The notes under the pieces were generated by a model. The model searched no databases and was not told where the DNA came from. It worked only from the letters and a program-made list of their open reading frames with translations. From Pseudomonadota bacterium (GTDB lineage: Bacteria > Pseudomonadota > Gammaproteobacteria > Burkholderiales > Nitrosomonadaceae): 64,000 bases of DNA. Location: positions 42,499 through 106,498 of the forward strand of contig JAFEGA010000015.1 in assembly GCA_018240285.1 (NCBI GenBank). The letters run 5' to 3'. Below are positions 46,802-55,726 of the stretch, in pieces (position 1 is the first letter of the stretch; each line of letters opens with the position of its first letter). The position numbers were made by a program, and so were the translations under genes.

Positions 46802-49480
46802 ATGAGTACGCATTATCTCAGTCTGTTGTTTTCCCCTCGTTCCGTGGCGGTGATCGGCGCTAGCAGCCGCATGGATTCCGTCGGCGGTGTGGTGTTCCGC
46901 AACATGCGGGAAAGCGGCTATCAAGGCAAGCTGTATGCGGTGAATCCGAATCATGCCGAGATACAAGGTGTAAGCGCTTATAGCGGAATTGAGTCGATTC
47001 CCGAGCCGGTCGATCTGGCAGTTATCATCACGCGCGCGGCGACAGTGCCGGACATCATCGAATCGTGCGGCAAACGCGGCGTGCGCTTCGCATTGGTGCT
47101 GTCGGCAGGATTCAGGGAAACCGGGCCGCAGGGCGCGGCGCTGGAACAGGCTGTGGTTGAAAATGCCCGGCGATACGGCATGCGGCTGATCGGACCGAAT
47201 TGCCTCGGCATTTTGTGCCCTTGGTCGGGTTTGAACGTGACTTTTAGCAACGGCGGTGCGAAAGCGGGTGGGCTGGCGCTGATTTCCCAATCGGGCGCAT
47301 TCTGTACCGCCATCATGGATTGGGCCAAGCCCAACGACGTGGGTTTTTCCAGCATTATTTCGATGGGCAGCGCCGCCGGAATGGATTTCGGCGAGATTCT
47401 CGATTACCTCGCATCCGACCCGCACACTCACAGCATTTTGCTCTATATCGAAGGCATCCAACGCGTCCGCAGCTTTATGAGCGCATTGCGCGCAGCAGCC
47501 CGGATCAAACCCATTTTTATCGTCAAAGCAGGACGGCATACGGCAGGTTCGAAAGCGGCGTTCTCGCATACCGGTGCGCTGGTCGGTTCGGATGATGTAT
47601 TCGATGCGGCCTTGCAGCGTGCCGGGGTTGTCCGGGTGGATACGATCGTGCAACTGTTTTCCGCCGCGCAAGCACTCTCAACACATTTCCGCCCAAGCGG
47701 TAACCGGCTGGCGATTATCACCAACGGCGGCGGTCCCGGTGTCATGGCGGCAGACCGCGCAGCGGATCTGGGCGTGACGCTGGCGGCGCTATCCGCCGAG
47801 TCGATGGCGCAATTGAATGCGCTATTGCCCGCGACCTGGTCGCACGGTAATCCGCTCGATATCATCGGCGACGCGACTGCAGAGCGCTACCGTCATGCGG
47901 TTGCGCAGTGTCTGCAAGATGACGGCGTGGATGGCGTGCTGGTCATTCTGACGCCGCAAGCGATGACGCAACCGCTCGAAGTCGCTCACGCAGTGATTGA
48001 ACTTGCGGCACAGTTCGACAAGCCGCTGATTGCCTGCTGGATGGGAGAGGTGCAAGTTGCTGCATGCAGGCAAGCCTTTGACCAAGCGAAAATACCTAAT
48101 TTCCGCACACCGGAACCGGCGGTTGAAGTGTTTTCCTTCATTTCCGCCTATTATCAAAACCAGAAACTGTTGCTGCAGACGCCCGGCCCGATTGCCGACC
48201 ACTGTGTGCCGGACGAAGAGGGCGCGCGCTTGCTGATCGAAGGCGCGCTGGCGGAACATCGCAAGATTCTGTCCGAGATGGAATCGAAAGCGATTCTGGC
48301 GGCGTTCCGCATTCCGATCGCCAAGGCCGTGGTGGCCCGTTCTCCGAACGAAGCTTTGCTGATTGCAGAAGAATTCGGTTTTCCGGTGGCGATGAAAATC
48401 AACTCGCCGGACATTACGCACAAATCCGATTGCGGTGGAATCCGCCTCAACCTCGGCAACGCGCAAGCCGTGCGTTCGGCGTATCACGACATCATTCAAG
48501 CGGTACAAAAGAAAAATCCCGGTGCAAGGATCGATGGCATCGTCGTCGAACCGATGATTGTCAAGCCCAACGGCCGGGAATTGATGGTCGGCATGGCCAC
48601 TGACGCGGTGTTCGGCCCCGTCATCACATTCGGTGCGGGTGGCGTGCTGGTCGAAGTGCTCGGCGACCGCGCGGTGGCCTTGCCACCACTGAACGGTTTC
48701 TTGGTGAAGGACATGATCCAGCGCACGCGGATTGCCCGGTTGCTGGGCGCTTTCCGTCACATGCCGCCGGCCGACAGAGCCGCGTTGGAAAGTGTTTTGC
48801 TGCGCGTATCGGAAATGGTGTGCGCGCTGCCGTGGATCAAAGAAATGGACATCAATCCGCTGATTGTCGACGAACATGGCGCGTGCGCCGTCGACGCGCG
48901 CATTGTCGTGGATTATCTGCAACCGTCCGCCGACCGCTACGCGCATATGGCGATACATCCTTATCCCACGCATTTGATCACGCACTGGCAATTGCCGGAC
49001 GGCACCAACCTGACCATCCGCCCGATCCGTCCGGAAGATGCCGGGATCGAACAGGCATTTGTGCGCGGATTGTCCGCCGAATCGAAATATTTCCGTTTCA
49101 TGGATGCGTTGCAGGAATTATCGCAAAGCATGCTGGTGCGTTTCACGCAAATCGACTACGACCGCGAAATGGCGTTGATCGCCGTGCTGGAACGGGACGG
49201 GCAGGAACAAGAACTGGGTGTATGCCGCTACGTGTCAAGCGCCGACGGCCAATCGTGCGAATTTGCTTTGGTGGTTGCTGACGAATGGCAAAACAAGGGC
49301 ATCGGCAACAAACTGATGAACTGCTTGTTCGACACCGCGCGCGCCAAGGGTATTAAAGTCATGGAGGGCGAAGTGCTGGCGGCTAACCAGCCAATGCTGG
49401 AATTGGTTCGCCGCCTCGGTTTTACGGTGAGCACCAGCCAGGATGACGTTGCGGTGAAAAAAATTGTCAAACAGCTGTGA
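46802..49480 (+). CDS. Acyl-CoA synthetase (ADP-forming)-GNAT acetyltransferase fusion
   Basis: An 892-residue multidomain protein: CoA-binding (residues 1-130, VAVIGASSRMDSVGG), succinyl-CoA-ligase-like domains with the phospho-His segment AAFSHTGALVGSDD, an ATP-grasp domain (about 480-700, VAMKINSPDITHKSD and FGAGGVLVEVLGD), and a C-terminal GNAT domain (about 725-890, with WQNKGIGNKLM). The architecture matches Pat-type protein acetyltransferases that silence acetyl-CoA synthetase, and acid-CoA ligases of the same build. Which activity dominates is not readable. Confidence 0.93.
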   Translation: MSTHYLSLLFSPRSVAVIGASSRMDSVGGVVFRNMRESGYQGKLYAVNPNHAEIQGVSAYSGIESIPEPVDLAVIITRAATVPDIIESCGKRGVRFALVLSAGFRETGPQGAALEQAVVENARRYGMRLIGPNCLGILCPWSGLNVTFSNGGAKAGGLALISQSGAFCTAIMDWAKPNDVGFSSIISMGSAAGMDFGEILDYLASDPHTHSILLYIEGIQRVRSFMSALRAAARIKPIFIVKAGRHTAGSKAAFSHTGALVGSDDVFDAALQRAGVVRVDTIVQLFSAAQALSTHFRPSGNRLAIITNGGGPGVMAADRAADLGVTLAALSAESMAQLNALLPATWSHGNPLDIIGDATAERYRHAVAQCLQDDGVDGVLVILTPQAMTQPLEVAHAVIELAAQFDKPLIACWMGEVQVAACRQAFDQAKIPNFRTPEPAVEVFSFISAYYQNQKLLLQTPGPIADHCVPDEEGARLLIEGALAEHRKILSEMESKAILAAFRIPIAKAVVARSPNEALLIAEEFGFPVAMKINSPDITHKSDCGGIRLNLGNAQAVRSAYHDIIQAVQKKNPGARIDGIVVEPMIVKPNGRELMVGMATDAVFGPVITFGAGGVLVEVLGDRAVALPPLNGFLVKDMIQRTRIARLLGAFRHMPPADRAALESVLLRVSEMVCALPWIKEMDINPLIVDEHGACAVDARIVVDYLQPSADRYAHMAIHPYPTHLITHWQLPDGTNLTIRPIRPEDAGIEQAFVRGLSAESKYFRFMDALQELSQSMLVRFTQIDYDREMALIAVLERDGQEQELGVCRYVSSADGQSCEFALVVADEWQNKGIGNKLMNCLFDTARAKGIKVMEGEVLAANQPMLELVRRLGFTVSTSQDDVAVKKIVKQL

Positions 49481-49549
49481 TGTCTGACGGCTAACTATTC
49501 CTGATATGTTTGAAACGACGCACTTAAATCGACAATTCCAATTTTCCGG

Positions 49550-50224
49550 ATGACAAACGATTCTTTATCCCGCCCATACGATGACGTGGACGTGCTGAAT
49601 TGCACGCAATGCCCGCGTCTGGCCGGTTTCCTGCAAACGGTGAAAGCGCGCTACCCGGATTATCACGCGCGTCCCGTCAGCGCATTCGGCGATGCGGATG
49701 CCAAACTGCTGATCGTCGGCCTGGCGCCCGGCATGCACGGCGCCAATCGCACCGGCCGGCCGTTTACCGGCGATTATGCCGGAATCCTGTTGTACCAGAC
49801 ATTGCACAAGTATGGTTTTGCTACTCGGCCTGAATCGATCTCCGCCGATGACGGGTTGCAGTTGACCGGTTGCCGCATCACCAATGCGGTGAAATGCTTG
49901 CCGCCGGAAAACAAGCCAGTGCCACAGGAGGTCAAGCAGTGCAATCAATTCCTCGCCGTTGAGATGAACCGGTTCGTGCAGCGCGGCGGTACTGCCGTGC
50001 TCGCGCTCGGCACGGTGGCGCATCAAGCAACATTGTTGAGCCTGCGCCTGAAAGCGAAGGATTATCCGTTCGCGCACGGCGCGGTGCATTGTTTGCCGCT
50101 GGGCGACGGCGTGCGACTTTATGACAGCTATCATTGCAGCCGCTACAATACGCAAACCAAACGCTTGACGGCGGAAATGTTCGAGCAGGTGTTTGCCAGC
50201 ATCGTTGCTGATATACAACCATAA
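49550..50224 (+). CDS. Family 5 uracil-DNA glycosylase (UDGb)
   Basis: A 224-residue base-excision enzyme for uracil and other deaminated bases. Motif 1 reads GLAPGMHGANRTGRPFTGDYAG, shown here as GLAPGMHGANRTG then RPFTGDYAG, and lacks the polar Asp/Asn of family 1 as expected for UDGb; NAVKCLPPENKP and the DSYHCSRYN motif 2 region follow. Cysteines in NCTQCPR, KCLPP and the C-terminal half likely hold a 4Fe-4S cluster. It lies upstream of the tautomerase and uvrC. Confidence 0.9.
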   Translation: MTNDSLSRPYDDVDVLNCTQCPRLAGFLQTVKARYPDYHARPVSAFGDADAKLLIVGLAPGMHGANRTGRPFTGDYAGILLYQTLHKYGFATRPESISADDGLQLTGCRITNAVKCLPPENKPVPQEVKQCNQFLAVEMNRFVQRGGTAVLALGTVAHQATLLSLRLKAKDYPFAHGAVHCLPLGDGVRLYDSYHCSRYNTQTKRLTAEMFEQVFASIVADIQP

Positions 50225-50251
50225 CAACCTATTTGGAAGGAGGGATTTTAC

Positions 50252-50440
50252 ATGCCTTACGTCAATATCCGCGTGGCGGGAACGTTAACGCGCGAGCAGA
50301 AACAGCAGATTGCCGAGGAACTGACCGATACGCTGGAGCGCGTCGCCAAGAAACCGAAGTCGTACACCTACATCAGTTTCGACGAGCTGCCCGACGAAAA
50401 CTGGGCGGTTGCTGGAAAACTGCTCGGCAACGGGGATTAA
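50252..50440 (+). CDS. 4-oxalocrotonate tautomerase family protein
   Basis: A 62-residue subunit with the catalytic Pro directly after the initiator Met (MPYVNIRVAG) and the usual beta-alpha-beta layout. A GGAAGGAGG ribosome site precedes it. Family members tautomerise small oxo-acids or dehalogenate; no aromatic-degradation genes are near, so the substrate is unknown. uvrC begins five bases after its stop. Confidence 0.92.
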   Translation: MPYVNIRVAGTLTREQKQQIAEELTDTLERVAKKPKSYTYISFDELPDENWAVAGKLLGNGD

Positions 50441-50445
50441 GCGGT

Positions 50446-52263
50446 TTGACCGACGCCGTTTTTGACGCCAAGGCGTTTTGCCGCGGCTTGCCGTTGCAGC
50501 CGGGTGTTTACCGCATGCTCAACGGCAAGGGCGAGGTGATTTACGTCGGCAAGGCGGTGAGCCTGAGGAAGCGGGTGTCTTCGTATTTTCAGAAAAGCAA
50601 TCTAGCGCCCAGAACGCAATTGATGGTGTCGCAAGTGAGCGGGATTGAAACCACGGTGACGCGCTCGGAAGCCGAAGCACTGCTGCTGGAAAACAATCTG
50701 ATCAAAAGCCTGAAGCCGCGCTACAACATTCTGTTCCGCGACGACAAATCGTATCCGTACGTAATCCTGAGCGGACACGAATTTCCCCGCCTGGGGTTTT
50801 ACCGCGGCGTGCTGGATAAAACGCACCAGTACTTCGGGCCGTATCCGAACGCCGGTATCGTGCGCGAAAGTATTCAACTGCTGCAAAAAATCTTCCGCCT
50901 GCGTACTTGCGAAGACAGTGTGTTCAGCAACCGCACGCGGCCATGCCTGTTGTATCAGATCAAGCGTTGCAGCGGTCCGTGCATCGGGCAAATCGGCCGG
51001 CAGGCTTACGAAGCGGACGTGAAAAACGCGGAATTGTTTTTGCAAGGCAAGCAAACAGAAGTGATGGAAGTGATCAACGCCAAGATGCTGCAAGCTTCCG
51101 AGCGTATGGAGTACGAGCAGGCTGCGCTATTGCGCGATCAGATCCAGGCGTTGCGCCGTATCCGCGAGAAACAGTTTGTCGATAGCGGCAAGGCGCTGGA
51201 TGCCGATGTCGTGGCTTGTGTGCTATCACCGGATGGATCCGGCAAGGTGTGCGTCAATTTGGCGATGATCCGCGGCGGGCGGCATTTGGGCGACAAGAGT
51301 TTTTTTCCGCAGAACGCCGACGACTACAGCGCAGCCAATGTGCTGGAAGCGTTTCTGGCGCAGCATTACCTGAATCGCAGCGCGCCGCCGCTGATTATTC
51401 TGGGCGAGAAAATTGAGCGCGAAGCATTGCAGCAATTACTGACCGAGCAGTGCGGACACAAAATCACCATCCAGCTCAATCCGATCGGCGAGAAGCGCGT
51501 GTGGCTCAATATGGCCACCGAAAACGCGCAATTGGCATTGAAACAGATGATGAGCCGCCAAGCGAGCCAGGAAAAGCGTTTGCACGCGTTGCAGCAGGAA
51601 TTGAATATGCCGGGAATCCAGCGCATCGAGTGTTTCGACATCAGCCATACGCTCGGCGAGGCGACCGTGGCGTCGTGCGTGGTGTACGATAATTGCGCCA
51701 TGCGCAACAACGAATACCGCCGTTACAACATCGAAGGCATCACGCCGGGCGATGATTATGCCGCGATGCGCGAGGCGTTGTCGCGGCGCTATCAGAAAGT
51801 GATCAGCGGTGAAGGGCAATTGCCCGATCTGATTCTGATCGACGGCGGTAAGGGTCAAGTTGCGGTGGCGCAAGAAGCATTGCAGGAGCTCGGCATATCC
51901 GACGCCAATTTGCTGGGCGTGGCGAAAGGCGAGGAACGCAAACCCGGATTGGAACAATTGATTTCTCCGCTGTTCGAAAAGCCGTTACAATTGCCCAGTG
52001 AGCATGCGGCATTACACCTGATTCAACAAATCCGCGACGAAGCGCACCGTTTTGCCATCCAAGGCCACCGTGGGCGGCGCGCCAAAGCCCGCACCAGTTC
52101 AACGCTGGAGAATATCGAAGGCGTCGGTGCCAAGCGCAGGCAGCAATTGCTGGGCCGGTTCGGCGGATTGAAAGGGGTATTGACCGCAAGTATCGAAGAA
52201 TTGCAACAAACAGAAGGGATCAGCCGCAAGCTGGCGGAAAAAATCTACAAGGAATTACATTGA
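50446..52263 (+). CDS. uvrC: UvrABC excinuclease subunit C
   Basis: Makes both incisions in nucleotide excision repair. TTG 50446, ten bases after a GGGGA site, gives 605 residues and the standard start; extending upstream would run out of frame through the tautomerase gene. Domains: GIY-YIG (PGVYRMLNGKGEVIYVGKAV), UVR motif (about 200-235), RNase-H-like nuclease (CFDISHTLGEATVASCVVYD) and a C-terminal helix-hairpin-helix pair (IEGVGAKRRQQLLGRFGG). Confidence 0.96.
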   Translation: MTDAVFDAKAFCRGLPLQPGVYRMLNGKGEVIYVGKAVSLRKRVSSYFQKSNLAPRTQLMVSQVSGIETTVTRSEAEALLLENNLIKSLKPRYNILFRDDKSYPYVILSGHEFPRLGFYRGVLDKTHQYFGPYPNAGIVRESIQLLQKIFRLRTCEDSVFSNRTRPCLLYQIKRCSGPCIGQIGRQAYEADVKNAELFLQGKQTEVMEVINAKMLQASERMEYEQAALLRDQIQALRRIREKQFVDSGKALDADVVACVLSPDGSGKVCVNLAMIRGGRHLGDKSFFPQNADDYSAANVLEAFLAQHYLNRSAPPLIILGEKIEREALQQLLTEQCGHKITIQLNPIGEKRVWLNMATENAQLALKQMMSRQASQEKRLHALQQELNMPGIQRIECFDISHTLGEATVASCVVYDNCAMRNNEYRRYNIEGITPGDDYAAMREALSRRYQKVISGEGQLPDLILIDGGKGQVAVAQEALQELGISDANLLGVAKGEERKPGLEQLISPLFEKPLQLPSEHAALHLIQQIRDEAHRFAIQGHRGRRAKARTSSTLENIEGVGAKRRQQLLGRFGGLKGVLTASIEELQQTEGISRKLAEKIYKELH

Positions 52264-52317
52264 CCGCGCTGGATAGCCATCTAACCGGTTACCCTTCAAC
52301 ATTCATTATCGATCATC

Positions 52318-52911
52318 ATGCCTTTCAATCTTCCCAACATTCTGACTTGGTTGCGCATTCTCGCCATTCCGTTATTTGTCGGTATTTTTTATCTGCCGCA
52401 TTCATGGTTATCGCCAGCCGAACAAAATCTGGTAGCAACGTTGATTTTTGCCGGTGCGGCGATCACCGATTGGTTCGACGGTTATCTGGCGCGCGTGCTG
52501 AATCAAACCTCGGCATTCGGCGCTTTTCTCGATCCGGTTGCCGACAAGCTGATGGTGTCCGCCGCGTTGATCGTGCTGGTTTACTTGGGGCGGCTCGATG
52601 CGCCGATTGCGCTCGTTATCATCGGACGTGAAATCACCGTGTCGGCACTGCGCGAATGGATGGCGCAAATCGGCCGGTCGAAAAGCGTGGCCGTGTCTTT
52701 CCTCGGCAAAATCAAAACCACCGCGCAAATGATCGCGATCCCGCTGTTGCTGTACCATGAAAAAATCGGCGAGCGCTTCGATTCGCAACAAATTGGCACA
52801 TGGTTTATTTACATTGCCGCCGTGCTGACGCTATGGTCGATGTTCTATTATTTGAAGGCGGCGCTGCCGCAGGTTTTGACGAACGAAAAAAATACGCCGC
52901 CTGAGCATTGA
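52318..52911 (+). CDS. pgsA: CDP-diacylglycerol--glycerol-3-phosphate phosphatidyltransferase
   Basis: Commits CDP-diacylglycerol to phosphatidylglycerol. The 197-residue integral membrane protein keeps the CDP-alcohol motif D-G-x2-A-R-x8-G-x3-D-x3-D (DWFDGYLAR ... FGAFLDPVADKLM). It follows uvrC, a common gammaproteobacterial and betaproteobacterial order; no tRNA genes follow here. Confidence 0.96.
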   Translation: MPFNLPNILTWLRILAIPLFVGIFYLPHSWLSPAEQNLVATLIFAGAAITDWFDGYLARVLNQTSAFGAFLDPVADKLMVSAALIVLVYLGRLDAPIALVIIGREITVSALREWMAQIGRSKSVAVSFLGKIKTTAQMIAIPLLLYHEKIGERFDSQQIGTWFIYIAAVLTLWSMFYYLKAALPQVLTNEKNTPPEH

Positions 52912-52964
52912 ATCATTCGCAGAGCTGAGAAGCCGCTCACCGGCTATTGATCGGCTTCCTGGTT

Positions 52965-54623
52965 TCAGTCAAAAACGATTTGCTTCTTGCTGATTTCGCC
53001 GCTATCGCCGGAAGGCCAATATAAGTCGGCGGTTACCATTTGCGCACCGGATTCGTTTTGCCGTACACGGAAAATGGAGAAATTCTTGTTGCCGGCGAGT
53101 GCGAATAAACGCTCACTGTAGATGTTGTCGTTACCCGCCATGGCGCCGCCGTTTGTAATGCCTAAATAACTGATGGACGGCGCGGGTTTCCTGGAAATGG
53201 CGCTGGATGTCAGTTGATAGACTTTTGCGCCGCGATAGTTTTTATGACGCAGTCTGAATACGGATGCGCAATGCACGTCGCCACTGAGAAAAACCAGCGT
53301 TTTATTGCCGCTCTTCAATTGGCTGAATACCTCCTCAAGCATCTGATTCCGTTCTTCCCAGTTGGTCTCGTGCCCCCATTCATCCATGAAATCGTCTTTT
53401 GCTCCGCCCAAATCGGCGTAATTAACGATGTTGTCGATCCAATGTAAAACGGGTACAGGCGAAACCACGAATAGAAACTTGCTATCGCCGCTGGCTTCTG
53501 CAGCCAGCCAGTTCTTAAAACGATTGAATTGATCGCGGCCGAGAATAATGTACGGATCGATTTTTTTATCCTTTTCCAAATCATGATGACCGCGCATTTC
53601 CAGAATATAGAATGCGGAATTGCCGTGCTTGAAAGCATAATCCCATTGACAGTCGTCGGGATTCTGCAAATTGATTGCGGTTGGCGGGTTGTGACTGTGT
53701 TCATATTCATAATAAGCCTGACAAGCGGCTTTCCACATCAAATCGACCAGCATGTCGCCGACTTTTTCGTCTTCGTGTTCAAACATGCGGAAAATTCTGT
53801 CCAGCCTGTCGTCGTGCGTGTATGAGCCCCAGCCGTCCATGATCTCGTGATCGTCCCAAACCATATATTGCGGAAAGCGCTCGTATACTTCGCGCAACGA
53901 CGATACATTCCAATAGACGCGGTAGTACCAGCGGTAAATATTCAACAAGTATAGCTGAATGCCTTCCCGGTCATAATCATCGCCCTTGGCAAAGGTTTTC
54001 AGCAGAGCTTCCCTATTGTCTTTTAGCCATTTCCAAATATCCGGGAAGCCTTGTTTTGCGTTGGTATCGACATAAATCTGATCGCCGCCGCCAATGACAA
54101 AATGCGCGCCGGTATCGGTCAGTTTCTCAAGAAAATGCGGCCAGGCGCCTACATCGCCGTTAGCGCTGATATGATCGTGGCAGCTATAAAAGCCGAAAGT
54201 GAGTTCGGACGGTGATTCGGGCATGGTGCGGAAGAAAAGCGGCTTGTCGGCGCCGAGTTCGGTGCGGCGCGGCACTTTGGTGGCGTCCAACTCGCTGGAA
54301 ATCACGGCGTAGTAATAGGTGGTACCGGCATCTAGACCGTTAATATCGAAGGTGTGCGTCAAGTTTGTCTGCTGGGTAAAGTCGTGCGATTGAATATCGG
54401 CGACTTCGATTCCCATATCCGCCATGAATTGCGCAATGGGTTTTTCTTGCAACCGTACCAGATCGCCTTGCAGGGGTGTTTTTGCAATCACCAGCGTCCA
54501 GTGACCTTCCGCATAAGCGCGTATCCATATCCGCGAACTGCTGGATGTGGTGGCGCCGATAATCGCAGCGCTATAGAGTTTGTCTTTCTTCAGCTCGTTG
54601 GAAGTCGGGTCAAGTAAGGGCAT
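52965..54623 (-). CDS. PhoD-like alkaline phosphatase/phosphodiesterase
   Basis: A 552-residue metallophosphatase of the PhoD family. An N-terminal fibronectin-like domain (about 15-120) is followed by the catalytic domain: GGGDQIYVD, VWDDHEIMDGWG, and LSGDVHCASVF near the C-terminus. Unlike classic PhoD there is no Tat or Sec signal at the N-terminus (MPLLDPTSNELKKDKLYS), which suggests a cytoplasmic enzyme or a different start. No Pho-box was recognised. Confidence 0.88.
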   Translation of the reverse strand: MPLLDPTSNELKKDKLYSAAIIGATTSSSSRIWIRAYAEGHWTLVIAKTPLQGDLVRLQEKPIAQFMADMGIEVADIQSHDFTQQTNLTHTFDINGLDAGTTYYYAVISSELDATKVPRRTELGADKPLFFRTMPESPSELTFGFYSCHDHISANGDVGAWPHFLEKLTDTGAHFVIGGGDQIYVDTNAKQGFPDIWKWLKDNREALLKTFAKGDDYDREGIQLYLLNIYRWYYRVYWNVSSLREVYERFPQYMVWDDHEIMDGWGSYTHDDRLDRIFRMFEHEDEKVGDMLVDLMWKAACQAYYEYEHSHNPPTAINLQNPDDCQWDYAFKHGNSAFYILEMRGHHDLEKDKKIDPYIILGRDQFNRFKNWLAAEASGDSKFLFVVSPVPVLHWIDNIVNYADLGGAKDDFMDEWGHETNWEERNQMLEEVFSQLKSGNKTLVFLSGDVHCASVFRLRHKNYRGAKVYQLTSSAISRKPAPSISYLGITNGGAMAGNDNIYSERLFALAGNKNFSIFRVRQNESGAQMVTADLYWPSGDSGEISKKQIVFD

Positions 54624-54853
54624 ATGAACTCCTTAGTGAAAATAAGTCAGATTGGAAAATCAACGGTCTGCAAGACTCTTTTTTATCACAGGTGGTCTCT
54701 ATAAAGGCCATTTTGCCATAGCACCGGCATTAATGTATTAATATAGATAATGATCCGGTTTTTTTGCTCAGTTATTTGCAAGTCAAGGCGCTTACAAGCA
54801 TGTGCGGAAGAAAAGGAACTCTGAATGAATATACCCAACCCAAGTGGTAACGA

Positions 54854-55294
54854 ATGAAAATATGGATTGATGCAGATGCTTGCCCCGGCGTGATCAAAGA
54901 AATTCTCTTCCGCGCGGCGGAAAGAACGAAACGGCATTTGATATTGATCGCCAATCATCCCCTGTATGTTCCACCATCGCCCTTTATCCGCATGCAGCAA
55001 GTCGAATCCGGATTCGATGTGGCCGACAATGAAATCGTCAAAAGACTGGAAAGCGGCGATCTCGTGATTACCAGCGATATACCGCTGGCGGCGCAAGTCA
55101 TCAAAAAAGAAGGCCTCGTGCTGAGTCCGCGCGGCGAATTGTATACCCGGGAAAACATCGGCGCGCGCTTGAGCATGCGCGACTTCATGGAAGGCTTGCG
55201 CAACAGCGGCGTGGATACCGGCGGCCAGTCCGCCCTGAGCCAAAATGACCGCAAAACGTTTGCCAATCAATTGGATAAATTGCTATCCCAATAG
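54854..55294 (+). CDS. YaiI/YqxD family (DUF188) protein
   Basis: A 146-residue PIN-like protein that opens [19 protein letters not shown] with the conserved Asp pair, then [21 protein letters not shown] and a C-terminal [17 protein letters not shown]. The family is widespread and of uncertain role. It lies between the phosphatase gene and nrdA on the plus strand. The region 55295-55726 after it is non-coding and holds the nrdA control elements. Confidence 0.92.
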   Translation: MKIWIDADACPGVIKEILFRAAERTKRHLILIANHPLYVPPSPFIRMQQVESGFDVADNEIVKRLESGDLVITSDIPLAAQVIKKEGLVLSPRGELYTRENIGARLSMRDFMEGLRNSGVDTGGQSALSQNDRKTFANQLDKLLSQ

Positions 55295-55628
55295 CGTTAG
55301 CGGACTCTTTATGCCGTGGTGATTTTTTCAATTCACCGGCATAGACACCCCATCTTGTTGCATCCGGGCGATATTGCCGGAGGAATTCCAACCGGCCGGC
55401 TGAATACCTTTTGCCAATAGGTTCTCAATTTGTCAGTCTCCGTAGTGTTGCTATGGGATTGTTCATTTTTCTGCTGTATCAAAAACAACAATTCCCAACT
55501 CTCTGATAGCAATCAATCTTAACCGGTAAAGGTGGCTGATTTACTGTCCTGAACAAAAAATTTGTTAAAAATTTCCTGCACAAAAATAATTTGTGTTGTA
55601 CCATTAGTGCCGTGGCATTCTTCATCAA

Positions 55629-55644
55629 ACACTATATATTGTGG
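55629..55644. promoter_or_regulatory. NrdR box upstream of nrdA
   Basis: ACACTATATATTGTGG matches the NrdR consensus ACACWATATATWGTGT at 15 of 16 positions and lies 83 bases before the nrdA ATG. NrdR represses reductase genes when (d)ATP is high. A weaker palindrome, CAAAAATAATTTGTGT (55581-55596), lies upstream at non-standard spacing. The rest of the 432-base gap shows no gene. Confidence 0.8.
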
Positions 55645-55726
55645 TTGTGACCGAATAATGCTATTTCATTGAATCAATGGAAATTTGTATTTTCTTTGAT
55701 GAATCATCAGTCAGGAGGAATCACCC

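Noticed and set aside
47822..48991. 389-codon minus-strand frame inside the synthetase-GNAT gene
   Set aside because: Composition is shadow-like and the plus-strand gene is well supported.
52912..52964. tRNA genes after pgsA, as in some relatives
   Set aside because: The gap is 53 bases and has no cloverleaf; no tRNA was seen elsewhere in the window.
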